From Devosia sp. (lineage in GTDB: Bacteria; Pseudomonadota; Alphaproteobacteria; Rhizobiales; Devosiaceae), in contig NZ_JANQAH010000011.1 in assembly GCF_024707125.1 (NCBI RefSeq), positions 1,054,001-1,118,000 of the forward strand: DNA of 64,000 nt, given 5' to 3'. Under the pieces are notes generated by a model, which had not been told where the DNA came from, made no database searches, and worked only from the letters and a program-made list of their open reading frames with translations. This document shows, in pieces, positions 17,834 through 28,039 of the stretch. The position numbers were made by a program, and so were the translations under genes. Within the stretch, counting starts at the first letter, position 1; each line of letters begins with the position of its first letter.

Positions 17834-19518
17834 TCTACGGTCTCCGTCTCTTTCTCGGCCGGTTCTGTGCCCAGCGCAATAATCTGATCGTCCGGCCCGA
17901 TCACGCTGCGCCTATGGGTAATGGCGAGGATGGTCACGCCATCCAGCCCCCGCAATTCGCGCATGATCTGGCCCTCGGTTGCCTCGTCGAGCGCCGAACT
18001 CGCTTCGTCGAGGAACAATACTTTGGGCCTCGCGTAAAGTGCACGCGCTATCGACACGCGCTGCCTTTCCCCACCCGAAAGTTTTAGGCCGCGCTCGCCC
18101 ACCGTGGTTTCAAAACCTTCCGGCAGATTTTCGATAAATCCAAGGATCGAGGCACTGGCCGCCGCCTGCCGCATGCGCTCCATATCGAATGGCCGCCCAA
18201 GCACGATATTGGCCGCAATGGAATCGTTGAGCAGCATCACATCCTGCGGCACGACGCCCACGGCATCGTACCAGTCGGACCGATCAATCTGCGCGAGATC
18301 GACACCATCGACGAGAATGCGCCCCTCCGTCGGCTCGAGCGATTTGAGCGCCAGCCGGAACAGCGTCGTCTTGCCCACCCCGGTCGGCCCCGTGATGAAG
18401 GCAATGCGTCCGGGCGACACGGAAAAGGACACGGCTTCGAGCGTCTGCCGGTCACCATAGCGGAAGCCGACCCCGTCAAAACTAATCTGCCCCGTGACCG
18501 ATGTCAGATGGCGATCACCATGGCTCGCCCGATCGTCCGGCGCCTGCCACATCTCAGCAAAAGGCTTGAAGCGCGAGATCGACCGCATCACCTCGTCGAT
18601 CGCCGTGCCGATCATTTCGAACGGCCGGTTGAGCTGCACCAGCACGAGGTTGATCAGCACGATATCGCCCAGCGTCATCAGCCCCTCGGCAAAGCGCGGC
18701 AAGAGGATCACATAGGTCACCGCCAGCTGCACGGCGAGCGCCAGACCAAACAACCCCGACAGCGCAATGCGCCGCCAAGACCAGCCGACCCAGGATGCGC
18801 GCGCCAACTCCGCCTTTTCGGCAAACTTCTCGCTGATCCAGCGATCCCCGTTGAAGTAGCGGATCGTCTCCATCGCATTGACGGAATTGCCGACAAAACG
18901 CGCATTGTCCTGATTCGCTTCGATCGCCTTGTCGAGCAGCGGCCGCGTCCATTGATTGGCGAAATAGGTCAGCGTGATGAAGCAGAGCCCATAGATCACC
19001 ACGATGACGACAATCTCGCCGCTGATCGCCGTGCCAAGCAGAGCTATGGAAAGGGCGATCTGTGCCACGCCGGGCACAAACACCATCAGCGCCAGTTGCA
19101 CCAGCGATTGCACGGCCCCTTCGCCCTGCGCCCGCGCCGTCTGGATCGCCACCGGATTGTGCTCGATGAAGAAGGTGCCGGGCTTTTTGAGAAGCTTTGA
19201 AAAAAACTCCGTCGCCGCGCTGAATTTCAGGTTTTCCGAGGTCATGAACGACATGAAACCCGAGGCATAGCCAAACAGCGTCTCAAAGCCCCGCATCACC
19301 GCATAGCCGACAAAAGCCGTAGCAATACCGGCCGCGACATTGCCGGCGGCCAGCTCGTCGACCAGCCGCGAAAACACATAGGGCGTCGCGATGGAAAGAA
19401 CCGAGGAGGCGAGCGTGACCACCGTGATGCCGGCCAGCATCAGGCGCGAGTCTTTCCAAAAATGGCGCAAAATAGCCCGCAGGGCGGGCAAGGCCGTCGT
19501 CCAGTCCGTTCGGGTCAT
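17830..19518 (-). CDS. ABC transporter, fused permease and ATPase (exporter type)
   Basis: 562 residues: an N-terminal membrane domain with about six helices (to residue ~320) and a C-terminal nucleotide-binding domain with Walker A GPTGVGKTT, signature LSGGERQRVSIARAL and Walker B KVLFLDEASSALDE. The layout is that of a half-size type IV exporter, which works as a dimer and may export lipids, peptides or drugs. First gene of a two-gene unit with the aldo/keto reductase. Confidence 0.92.
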   Translation of the reverse strand: MTRTDWTTALPALRAILRHFWKDSRLMLAGITVVTLASSVLSIATPYVFSRLVDELAAGNVAAGIATAFVGYAVMRGFETLFGYASGFMSFMTSENLKFSAATEFFSKLLKKPGTFFIEHNPVAIQTARAQGEGAVQSLVQLALMVFVPGVAQIALSIALLGTAISGEIVVIVVIYGLCFITLTYFANQWTRPLLDKAIEANQDNARFVGNSVNAMETIRYFNGDRWISEKFAEKAELARASWVGWSWRRIALSGLFGLALAVQLAVTYVILLPRFAEGLMTLGDIVLINLVLVQLNRPFEMIGTAIDEVMRSISRFKPFAEMWQAPDDRASHGDRHLTSVTGQISFDGVGFRYGDRQTLEAVSFSVSPGRIAFITGPTGVGKTTLFRLALKSLEPTEGRILVDGVDLAQIDRSDWYDAVGVVPQDVMLLNDSIAANIVLGRPFDMERMRQAAASASILGFIENLPEGFETTVGERGLKLSGGERQRVSIARALYARPKVLFLDEASSALDEATEGQIMRELRGLDGVTILAITHRRSVIGPDDQIIALGTEPAEKETETVE

Positions 19519-19618
19519 GGGCGTTCCGCTCGTCTGCCGGGGCGTTCAGAAGGACGCGTAACCTGACGAGGCGAGCGCCTCGGGTCAACCCGCTGCGAGC
19601 AGAAAGGGGACGCGCAGC

Positions 19619-20296
19619 CTATTCAAAATAGTCAGGAAAATCCGAGATCGTCTGGTTGAGCAGCAGTTCGGCCCGGGCCAGATGCGCCCGCATCGCCGTC
19701 TCGGCAGCCATCGGATCGGCCTTGGCCACCGCCTCTACAATCTGCTTGTGCTCAGCAATCGCCCGCTGCGTCGAAGAGACGCCGAGCGTCAGATAGCGCA
19801 CGCGATCAAGCTGCATCTTGTGATCGTCGATGAGCTGCCAAGCATATTCGACACCCGCCAGACGCGCGAGAGTCCGGTGGAACAGCTCGTCGAGCGTATG
19901 AAAGCGCCGGGAGTCACCGGCATCGGACGCCGCTTCCTGGTCGGCGATCAGTTTTGTCAGCACGTTTGCCGCATCATCGCTCGGCTGCCCGGCAACCCGG
20001 CGGATGATTTCCACCTCGATGCTTTCGCGAATGAAGCGTGATTGCCGCACCCCGACCGGCGAAATCTTCTTCACCACCGTCGCCCGCTTGGGACGGATCA
20101 AAAGCAGACCCTGCTGGGCCAATCGAATAAAGGCTTCACGCACCGGCTGGCGCGACACGCCATAGCGGCCGGCAATATCGCTTTCGGAAATCACATCGCC
20201 AGGCTTGAGCGCCATGGTGATGATATCATCGCGCAGCGCATCGACGACGCGCATGGCGATGGTTTCCTTGGTATTTTTCAATGCCGCTGCGGCCAT
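19619..20296 (-). CDS. GntR family transcriptional regulator (FCD subgroup)
   Basis: 225 residues. The N-terminal winged helix includes LKPGDVISESDIAGRYGVSRQPVREAFIRLAQQGLLLIRPKRATVV, the classic GntR HTH and wing. Residues 90-225 are a helical FCD-type effector domain (FIRESIEVEIIRR, FHTLDELFHRTLARLAG, AMRAHLARAELLL). It probably senses an organic acid, but no adjacent catabolic gene reveals the ligand. About 100 bases separate it from the ABC exporter start; it may be an independent unit. Confidence 0.92.
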   Translation of the reverse strand: MAAAALKNTKETIAMRVVDALRDDIITMALKPGDVISESDIAGRYGVSRQPVREAFIRLAQQGLLLIRPKRATVVKKISPVGVRQSRFIRESIEVEIIRRVAGQPSDDAANVLTKLIADQEAASDAGDSRRFHTLDELFHRTLARLAGVEYAWQLIDDHKMQLDRVRYLTLGVSSTQRAIAEHKQIVEAVAKADPMAAETAMRAHLARAELLLNQTISDFPDYFE

Positions 20297-20433
20297 GGCT
20301 CACCGATTCCTTGATTGCCGACCATGGGCCGAAATGGCGGCCGTGGCTCTATGCCCCCGCCGACTTCCACAGTTTTCTGGGCTTTTGGCATCTTCCCCAT
20401 CCTTCCATACAAGAATGGCATTCGCGCCCCATG

Positions 20434-21339
20434 TCAATTCGCCGGTTGCGACACCGCAGCCAGCGCCTCGGCGAGGAGGTCGAACACGACCCTTATGCGC
20501 CGCGCCGTGCGCAATTCACGATGCGTCGCAAGCCATGTCGGCACTGGCACCCCGACAAAGGCGGGCCAGGCCTCTTCCACCTCCGGCGTGCGCTCGGCCA
20601 CCGCCTCCATCATCAGGCCCAACAGCATGCCGCGCCGCACCCAATCCCAGGCGACGAGCCCACTATTGGTCAGCAGCGGAAAATTCGCCGCGGTCAGCGA
20701 CAGGCCGTTGCGCTGCAATTCGGCGAGGATGATCTCGACACTATCGGAAAAGCCGACAAATTCGGCCCGGCTCAACCCGGCCTGATCGACCGGCCGTCCT
20801 ATTCTGTCGAGCAGTTCCGGCGTGCCATAAATCTTGGCCACCGTATCCGGCAGCCGCCGCGCAATAAGCTCCGCCTCCTGCGGCGGCACATGCCGAATGG
20901 CTATATCGGCCTTGCGCCGGATCAGGTCCTCCACCGAATTGGAAGCCACCACGTCCACAACAATGCCCGGTGCCATCCGGCGCAATTTTACGAGAACAGG
21001 CGGCAGCAGATATTGCGCATAGACATCGCTGGCGGTGATGCGAACCAGCCCTTCCACCGACTGCGACTGCCGCGACGCCACCAGCGCGATCGTATCCGAC
21101 GCCTCGCCCATGGCCCGCAGCGGCGCAACCAGTTCCCGCCCCGCCTGGGTCAGCACCAGCCCGCGGCCGACACGCTCGAACAGCGTCACGCCCAGGCTTT
21201 TCTCCAGCGCCGCCACCTGTCGCCCCAGCGTCGGCTGAGTCAGCCCCAGCTTTCGCGCCGCGCCCGAAAGCGACCCCGCCTCCACCGTGGCGAGAAGCGC
21301 ACGCATCTGATTCCAGTCGAGGTCGCGGCGATCATCCAT
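20434..21339 (-). CDS. LysR family transcriptional regulator
   Basis: 301 residues. The N-terminal HTH is clear: WNQMRALLATVEAGSLSGAARKLGLTQPTLGRQVAALEKSLGVTLFER. The remainder is a periplasmic-binding-protein-like effector domain. It is divergent from the methyltransferase gene at 21435 with 95 bases between, the usual placing for a LysR regulator and its target, so it may control that gene (inference). Confidence 0.93.
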   Translation of the reverse strand: MDDRRDLDWNQMRALLATVEAGSLSGAARKLGLTQPTLGRQVAALEKSLGVTLFERVGRGLVLTQAGRELVAPLRAMGEASDTIALVASRQSQSVEGLVRITASDVYAQYLLPPVLVKLRRMAPGIVVDVVASNSVEDLIRRKADIAIRHVPPQEAELIARRLPDTVAKIYGTPELLDRIGRPVDQAGLSRAEFVGFSDSVEIILAELQRNGLSLTAANFPLLTNSGLVAWDWVRRGMLLGLMMEAVAERTPEVEEAWPAFVGVPVPTWLATHRELRTARRIRVVFDLLAEALAAVSQPAN

Positions 21340-21434
21340 GCATCCATGTATATGATCTGTGCCTGTTTCTGCAATTTTGTTGACCCGCGCAAAGCTCTAT
21401 TTTCCTAGCGATGGAACAGTGGAGGAGAACCGGC

Positions 21435-22058
21435 ATGAGCGGACAACAAGCGTTCTGGAATCGCATGGCCGACCGCTACGCTGCCCAGCCGGTCGCCGAC
21501 GAAACCGCCTATCAGACCAAGCTCGCCGCCACCCGGCGCCTCTTGCGCCCCGATATGGAGCTCTTCGAATTCGGCTGCGGCACAGGCTCCACCGCCCTGA
21601 TCCACGCCGCCAATGTCCGCCACATCCGCGCCGTCGATTTTTCCGAACGCATGATCGAGATCGCGCAGGGCAAAGCCGACAAAGCGGGCACCAAAAATAT
21701 CAGCTTCGAAGTCGGCTCCATCGAAAACGTGGATCTCGCCCCCGAAAGCCTCGACATGGTGCTCGGCATGTCCATCCTGCATCTGCTCAAGAACAAGGAA
21801 GCCGCCATTGCCAAGATTTTTCGGGCCCTCAAACCCGGCGGCTATTTCCTCACCAGCACGGCATGTCTCGGCGACATGATGCCCTTCATCCGCTTCGTCG
21901 CGCCCCTCGGCAACCGGCTCGGCTTCCTGCCCCATCTCGATGTCATGACGCAAAGCCAGTTGCGCACCGCCATGGAGACTGCCTGCTTTGCCGTCGAGCA
22001 CGAATGGCTGCCCCAGAGGAAGGCCGCCGTCTTCATGATCGCCCGCAAGCCGGCCTAA
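21435..22058 (+). CDS. Class I SAM-dependent methyltransferase
   Basis: 207 residues with SAM motif I LFEFGCGTGSTALIHA, motif II acid in IRAVDFSERMIEIAQ, and a later LDMVLGMSILHLLKNKEAAIAKIFRALKPGGYFLTST segment. It resembles ubiquinone-biosynthesis/UbiE-like small-molecule methyltransferases; substrate unknown. GGAGGAG 8 bases before ATG 21435 decides the start over the upstream ATG at 21411. It is divergent from the LysR gene. Confidence 0.88.
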   Translation: MSGQQAFWNRMADRYAAQPVADETAYQTKLAATRRLLRPDMELFEFGCGTGSTALIHAANVRHIRAVDFSERMIEIAQGKADKAGTKNISFEVGSIENVDLAPESLDMVLGMSILHLLKNKEAAIAKIFRALKPGGYFLTSTACLGDMMPFIRFVAPLGNRLGFLPHLDVMTQSQLRTAMETACFAVEHEWLPQRKAAVFMIARKPA

Positions 22059-22147
22059 ACCCCAAGACTCTGTGAATTGAACTGCCGCTTTGCCGAATCG
22101 GCGCCGCGGCGTGCTAAAGGTCCCTCCACGCGTGTGCTGGAGTTGAG

Positions 22148-23657
22148 ATGCAGGTTGCAATCGACATGGGCGAGAGCCGGGGTACCGGCACTGCCCACAT
22201 GGACCTTGAGGAATTGCTGGCCACCCGTCTCCTGGTCCAGGGCAATTCCGGTTCCGGAAAATCCCACCTTCTACGGCGCCTCCTCGAACAATCCGCCCCC
22301 TGGGTGCAGCAATGCGTCATCGACCCCGAAGGCGACTTCGTCACGCTCGCCGATAAGTTCGGTCATCTCGTCGTCGACGCCACCCGCACCGAAGCCGAGC
22401 TTACCCGCATCGCTACCCGCGTGCGCCAGCACCGCGTCTCCGTCGTCGTCAATCTCGAAGGGCTCGATGCCGAACAGCAGATGCGCGCCGCCGCAGCCTT
22501 TTTGGGCGGCATGTTCGATGCCGATCGTGATTTCTGGTACCCGGTCCTCGTCGTCGTCGACGAAGCCCAGCTCTTTGCCCCCGCCGCCGCCGGCGAAGTT
22601 TCAGACGAAGCCCGAAAAGTCTCGCTCGGCGCCATGACCAACCTGATGTGCCGCGGCCGCAAACGCGGCCTTGCCGGCGTCATCGCCACCCAGCGCCTCG
22701 CCAAACTGGCGAAAAACGTCGCGGCCGAAGCCAGCAACTTCCTGATGGGCCGCACCTTCCTCGACATCGACATGGCCCGCGCCGCCGACCTCCTCGGCAT
22801 GGACCGCCGCCAGGCCGAACAGTTTCGCGATCTCGCCCGCGGCCATTTCGTCGCCCTCGGCCCGGCCGTCTCGCGTCGTCCACTGCCCATCGTCATCGGC
22901 CCGGTCGAAACCTCAGCCCGTTCCACGAGCCCCAAACTGACCCCGCTGCCCGAAGCCCCTGTCGATGCCGCGGATCTCATCTTCACCATGGACCCGGACG
23001 AAATCGCCCGCCCGGTCGTGCGCCGCCCGCCGCCACCGCCGCCCCCCTCGACCAACGAACTCCTTGCGCAGGTCGCCCGTGCCCGCGCCGAACGCGAGCC
23101 GGAACCGACCTCTCTTCCCCGAGATCGACGAGGCCGAACGCGAAGAAACCATCAAGTCGGTCATGATCGAACTGATGAGCGATCCCGACGCCGGGTTCCG
23201 CAATACGGCCCAGCTCTATCAGGATTTTCTGGTGCGCTGCCGCATCCGCCGCGTGCCGGGCGAACCGCCGGCCCTGCCCGCCTTCAAGCGCCTCCTCGCC
23301 GTCGCCCGCGTCGCACCCGACGAAGAAACCGCTTCATCCGACGGCTGGCAACAGGCCCTCACGCTCTCGGAAACGCTCACCGACGACGTCCAGGGCGTCT
23401 TCCTGGTCCTGGCGCAAGCAGCCCTCACCGGCGGCCCCTGCCCCTCGGACGCGACCATCGCTCGCCTCTACGGCACGCACTCGACTAGCCGCGCCCGCCG
23501 CCTTCTCACCTGGTTCGAAGAGCGCGGCCTGATCGTCATCCGCACCGACTTCCGCAACCAGCGCATCGCCGCCTTCCCCGATCTCGGCGTCGAAACAGCC
23601 CCGGGCGATCCAAATGGCCCGGATGTCATCGCGGAAGAGCGCGGCGCGGCGGAATAG
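22148..23657 (+). pseudogene. HerA/DUF87-type ATP-binding protein, frameshifted
   Basis: The first frame (22148 to about 23115) has Walker A LLVQGNSGSGKSHLLRR, Walker B VLVVVDEAQLFAP and the segment LMCRGRKRGLAGVIATQRLAKLAK typical of HerA/VirB4-like ATPases. It then runs into arginine-rich nonsense, while a frame that opens in FPEIDEAEREETIKSVMIEL continues to 23657 with a helical region. The break lies in ACCTCTCTTCCCC around 23110-23120; losing one T, or gaining two bases, gives a single ORF of about 500 residues. Possible role in DNA translocation, uncertain. Confidence 0.78.
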
Positions 23658-23697
23658 CCGCCGGCCCCAAACCGAATTCGCTACTGCGAATTCGGCG

Positions 23698-23835
23698 CCC
23701 CCTCATCCGGCGCTTCGCGCCACCTTCTCCCCGATGGGGAGAAGAATGGCTCGGCGTTTGATCGGGCACAGTGCCTCTTATTCCTCTCCCCCTCGGGGAG
23801 AGGGTGGATCGCCCGAAGGGCGAGACGGGTGAGGG
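23698..23835. repeat. Inverted pair of rhizobial REP-like elements
   Basis: One unit (23698-23745) reads CCTCATCCGGCGCTTCG then CCTTCTCCCCGATGGGGAGA; a second (about 23779-23835) holds the same modules on the opposite strand: CTCTCCCCCTCGGGGAGAG, CGCCCGAAGGGCG and GGGTGAGGG. Each module is itself a small hairpin. They fill the space between convergent genes. I recognise this as a dispersed element type of Rhizobiales genomes. Confidence 0.75.
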
Positions 23836-23836
23836 T

Positions 23837-24703
23837 CTACCCCACCAACTCCGCCCTGAACGAATACTTCGCCACCGCCCCCGGCCCCAGCAGCGCCGTA
23901 TAGGGCCGCTGATCCAGCGCATCCGACCCGCCAACTTCCGCCGCCGTCCCGTGCCAGGGCTCGAGGCAGACAAACCCCGCCCCCGGCTTGGTCCACAGCG
24001 CAAAGTTCGGCAGATTTTCCCAGGTGAAGTGAATACTCGGGCCATTCTCGGCCCCATAGACCAGCCCCGCCCCCGCCCCTTCCGGAAAGATCATCGCATC
24101 CTTCTCGAAATCGGCATGGTCCAGCGCCAGCGCACCCGCCACAAAGGGCGAAGCCAGCGGCTCGGGATTGACCAACCCTCCCGAAAGCCGGAACAACGCC
24201 GGCTCCCCGCCATTTTCGAGCGTCACGCTGTGCTTCTGCCCCTCCCCACCCGGCAGCGGCCAGGCAAAGGCGGGATGGAAACCCACCCCATAGGGCATGA
24301 TCACTGAATCCCGATTGGTGACAGTCGCGGTAACGATCACCGCCCGTCCTTCCAGCCGATGCTCCACATCGAGCTGGAAATCGAACGGGAACATGGCCCG
24401 CGTCGCTTCCGAGGCTTCGAGTCGGTAAACACAGTGCTCGCGCCATTCCTCCACCAGCGTAAAGGCACTGCGGCGGGCAAAGCCATGCTGGCCCATCTGG
24501 TAGCGTTTGTCTCCGACACTGACCACGTCCATGGGGGCGCGACCCACCATGGGGAACAGAACCGGCGACCGGCCGGTCCAAAACGTGGCATCTCCGCTCC
24601 ACAGCCAGTTTCGACCATCCCGGGCCGATAGCGACTGCATTTCGGCTCCCAGAGCCGCCACGTCTACGGTCAGGTCGCTATTGCTGATTCGAGTGAGTTG
24701 CAT
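23837..24703 (-). CDS. Aldose 1-epimerase family protein
   Basis: 288 residues of beta-sandwich galactose-mutarotase type: MQLTRISNSDLTVDVAALGAEMQSL, the LFPMVGRAPMD and MGQHGFARRSAF motifs with the conserved histidine, NRDSVIMPYGVGFHPAFAWPL (second histidine) and a C-terminal CLEPWHG. The LacX/YeaD-like arrangement suggests a cytosolic sugar or sugar-phosphate mutarotase. Single-gene unit. Confidence 0.9.
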   Translation of the reverse strand: MQLTRISNSDLTVDVAALGAEMQSLSARDGRNWLWSGDATFWTGRSPVLFPMVGRAPMDVVSVGDKRYQMGQHGFARRSAFTLVEEWREHCVYRLEASEATRAMFPFDFQLDVEHRLEGRAVIVTATVTNRDSVIMPYGVGFHPAFAWPLPGGEGQKHSVTLENGGEPALFRLSGGLVNPEPLASPFVAGALALDHADFEKDAMIFPEGAGAGLVYGAENGPSIHFTWENLPNFALWTKPGAGFVCLEPWHGTAAEVGGSDALDQRPYTALLGPGAVAKYSFRAELVG

Positions 24704-24906
24704 GTGCGTCCTCCAGGCAATCTCTCTTTAGGCGGGGCAGCGGACCCTAGCCTTGTTGAATAATCAAGGAAACCACCTGAAATGCCTTCACCAAAAACGA
24801 TGGGATCACTTTTGCGATGTGAAGGCGCGGCAAAAACCTGGCCACAGGCAATCGCTTGAGTGATTAGCAGGTCGCGAGTAAGCAGCGGGTAAAGGATTTT
24901 GCTCCC

Positions 24907-27352
24907 ATGCCCATGCCGCCGCTGCCGATCGACGCCGCCCTGCCGGCCTTGGCCGATGCCCTCGCCAAAGGCAGCAGCGCCGTGCTCGTTGCCCAGCCCG
25001 GCGCCGGCAAGACCACGCGCGTACCCCTCGCCCTCCTCGACGCCCCCTGGCGCAATGACGGCCGCATCGTGGTCCTCGAACCCCGCCGCCTCGCCGCTCG
25101 CGCCGCCGCACGGCAAATGGCAAAACTCCTCGGCGAAGACGTCGGCCAGACCGTCGGCTTCCGCGTCCGCATGGAATCGAAGGTTTCGAGCAAAACCCGC
25201 ATCGAAGTCGTCACCGAAGGCGTCTTCACCCGCATGCTGCAGGACGACCCCGAACTTTCTGGCGTCGCCGCCGTCCTCTTCGACGAATTCCACGAACGAA
25301 GCCTCGACGCCGATCTCGGCCTGGCCCTCGCGCTCGACGCCCGCGCCCTGCGCCCGGACCTCAAACTCCTTGTCATGTCGGCCACCATCGACGGCGCCCG
25401 CGTGGCAAAACTCCTCGACAACGCCCCCGTCATCGACAGCCCCGGCCGCACTTTTCCGGTTGATACGATCTATGCCGAGCCCGACCCTCTGGAGCGTCTC
25501 GAAGACCAGGTCACAAAGGCGGTCCTCAAAGCCATGCGCGAGCACGAAGGTTCTGCCCTCGTCTTCCTCCCCGGCCAGGGCGAAATTATCCGAACAGCCG
25601 AACGCCTCGCCACCCGCCTGCCGCCGAACACCGATCTCGCCCCGCTCTACGGCCAGCTCACCCCCGCCGAGCAGGACGCCGCCATCCAGCCCCTCCCCTG
25701 CCGGCCGCCGCAAGATCGTGCTCGCCACCTCCATCGCCGAAACCTCGCTGACCATCGAAGGCGTCCGCATCGTCGTCGATTCCGGCTTCCGCCGCGTCCC
25801 CGTCTATGAGCCAGCCACGGGCCTGACCACCCTCGCCACCGTCCGCGTCTCCCGCGCAGGTGCCGACCAGCGCCGCGGCCGCGCCGGCCGCACCTCGCCC
25901 GGCGTCGCCATTCGCCTCTGGAACGAAGGACAGACGGCAGCTTTGGAAGCCTTCGAAACCCCCGAAATCCTCTCCGCCGATCTCTCTGGCCTCGTCCTCG
26001 ACCTCGCCGCCTGGGGCGTCAGCGATCCCAAAAATCTCGCCTTCCTCGATCCCCCACCCACCCCCGCCTGGGCCGAAGCCAAGGCGCTCCTCACCCGCCT
26101 CGATGCCATCGATGATGAAGGCCGCCTCACACAGGCCGGCAAAGCCCTCGCCAAACTCCCGCTCCACCCACGCCTAGCCCACATGGTCGTTGCTGGCGCC
26201 GAAGATGGCGACGCTGAAACCGCGGCCGAACTCGCCGTCCTCATCGGCGAACGCGGCCTTGGCGGCGACGACTCAGACCTCGCCCGCCGCCTCGACCGTT
26301 TTCGCACCGACCGCTCCCCCCGCGCCCAGGACGCGCGCGCCATGGCCAAGCGCTGGAGCAAACTCGCCGGCGGCACCAACAAAGACCCCCGCGACCCCGG
26401 CCACCACCTAGCCCGCGCCTTCCCCGATCGCGTCGCCCAGCCTGCCGGACCGCGCGGCCGCTTCCGCCTCGCCAATGGCCGCCAGGCCCAGGTTGAGGAA
26501 ACCCATTCGCTTGCCGGCGCCAGCTTCCTCGTCGTCGCCGATATCACCGGCAGCGCCACTCAAGGTCGCATCCGCTCCGCCGCTGCCCTCGACCCAACTG
26601 ACCTCGAAACTCTCTTCGGCCATCACATCGTGAGCGAAACGACGCTCACCTTCGACCCCGCCTCCGGCTCCGTTCGCGCCCGCCGCCAGCGCCGCCTCGA
26701 CGCGCTGCGCCTCGCCGACGAACCGACCCCCGTCACTGATCTCGAAAAAGCGGCACAAATCCTCGCCGAGGCCGCGCTAAAGCGCCCCGAAACTCTGCCC
26801 TGGAGCAAGGACCAAAAGGCCCTCCGCGCCCGCGCCACTTTCCTCCGCCAAACCCTTGGCGAAGAATGGCCGGACCTCTCCGACACCGGCCTCGCTGCCG
26901 ACCCTAGCTGGCTGACGCCGCACATAACTGGCGAAACCCGCCTCTCCGCCATTTCGGCCGATCACCTCGGTCAAGCCCTCGATACGCTCCTGCCCTGGGC
27001 CAAAAAGCAGGAAATCGACCGCCTGCTCCCCAGCCACTTTTCCGCCCCTTCCGGTAGTCACCTCCCCATCGACTACGCCGCGGAAAACGGCCCGGCGCTC
27101 GAAATCCGCGTACAAGAGCTTTTCGGCCTCGACCGCCACCCCAGCATCGCCAATGGCCGCATTCCGCTCCTTTTGGTACTGCTCTCCCCCGCCCACCGCC
27201 CCATCCAGACGACGCGCGATCTCCCCGGCTTCTGGCGCGGCAGCTGGAAAGACGTCGCCAAGGATTTGAAGGGCCGGTACCCCCGTCACCCCTGGCCCGA
27301 CGATCCCCTTGCCGCCCCGGCCACCAGCCGCGCGAAACCAAGAGGCACTTAA
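24907..27352 (+). pseudogene. hrpB: ATP-dependent helicase HrpB, frameshifted
   Basis: DExH RNA helicase-like protein of about 815 residues. The first frame has Walker A VAQPGAGKTTRVPL, ILEPRRLAARAAARQMA-like VVLEPRRLAARAAARQ, DEFHERSLD and VMSATIDGARVA. The shift is at about 25690: the frame reads QPLPCRPPQDR, while the continuation is PAGRRKIVLATSIAETSLTIEGV in another frame. Reducing the four-C run after CAG to three restores QPSPAGRRKIVLATS. The C-terminal HrpB domain, ending SWKDVAKDLKGRYPRHPWPDDP, is intact. One-base error or mutation. Confidence 0.92.
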
Positions 27353-27371
27353 GATCCCTCCCTCCCACGGC

Positions 27372-27449
27372 GTCATTCCCGCGAAAGCGGGAATCTCTCT
27401 TCGCTGGAGCAGCGCCAGAGACGGAGATTCCCGCTTTCGCGGGAATGAC
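27372..27449. repeat. 26-base perfect inverted repeat (REP-like)
   Basis: Left arm 27372-27397 and right arm 27424-27449 are exact reverse complements, separated by 26 bases. Each arm is itself a hairpin with core TTCCCGC-GAAA-GCGGGAA. The same GAAA-capped core appears at 13838-13859 beyond pntB. It lies between convergent hrpB and msrB. Confidence 0.85.
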
Positions 27450-27480
27450 ACCGGGTGTGTGGTTAGCGACTATCCAACAA

Positions 27481-27508
27481 AAAACCCGCGGCTCGCACCG
27501 CGGGTTTT
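27481..27508. terminator. Bidirectional terminator between hrpB and msrB
   Basis: Stem AAAACCCGCGG / CCGCGGGTTTT with loop CTCGCA, A-rich on the left and T-rich on the right, placed 5 bases from the msrB stop. Confidence 0.9.
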
Positions 27509-27513
27509 CTCAT

Positions 27514-27915
27514 TCAAGCCGCCGTAAAATTCAGCGCCACGCCATTGATGCAATAGCGCAGCCCCGTCGGCGGCGGACCATCGGGGAACACATGCCCCAG
27601 ATGGCTGCCGCAGGTGGCGCAGTGCACTTCCTCGCGCACCATGCCATGGCTGCGGTCGATCGTGCTTTCAACAGCACTCGGCAGCGGGTCATTGAAACTC
27701 GGCCAGCCGGTACCGCTTTCAAATTTCAGCGTCGACCCAAACAGCGGCGTATCGCAGCCGGCGCAGGCAAAAGTGCCCTGACGGGTCTCGTGCAGCAGCG
27801 CGCAGCTGCCCGGCCGCTCGGTGCCGTGCTGGCGCATGATGTAATACTGTTCAGGCGTCAAACGCTCCCGCCATTCAGCGTCGGTCCGGGTCACGGGATA
27901 GGCATGGGCATCCAT
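27514..27915 (-). CDS. msrB: Peptide-methionine (R)-S-oxide reductase
   Basis: 133 residues; reduces the R isomer of methionine sulfoxide in damaged proteins. Zinc-binding cysteine pairs are visible as CAGC and CATC, with [14 protein letters not shown] and the catalytic cysteine in [11 protein letters not shown] near the C-terminus. Length and motif order are standard for MsrB. No signal peptide, so cytosolic. Confidence 0.96.
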   Translation of the reverse strand: MDAHAYPVTRTDAEWRERLTPEQYYIMRQHGTERPGSCALLHETRQGTFACAGCDTPLFGSTLKFESGTGWPSFNDPLPSAVESTIDRSHGMVREEVHCATCGSHLGHVFPDGPPPTGLRYCINGVALNFTAA

Positions 27916-28039
27916 GGCTTAACTCCTTTGTCGCACTGTCATTCGCTGGAGATATAGGTTTAGTTACACCCATCCACCAGCGCCAGATTCATCACGCCGC
28001 GCTGACCAGCCCGCCAGCACCGTTCTGAAAGAGGTCTTC

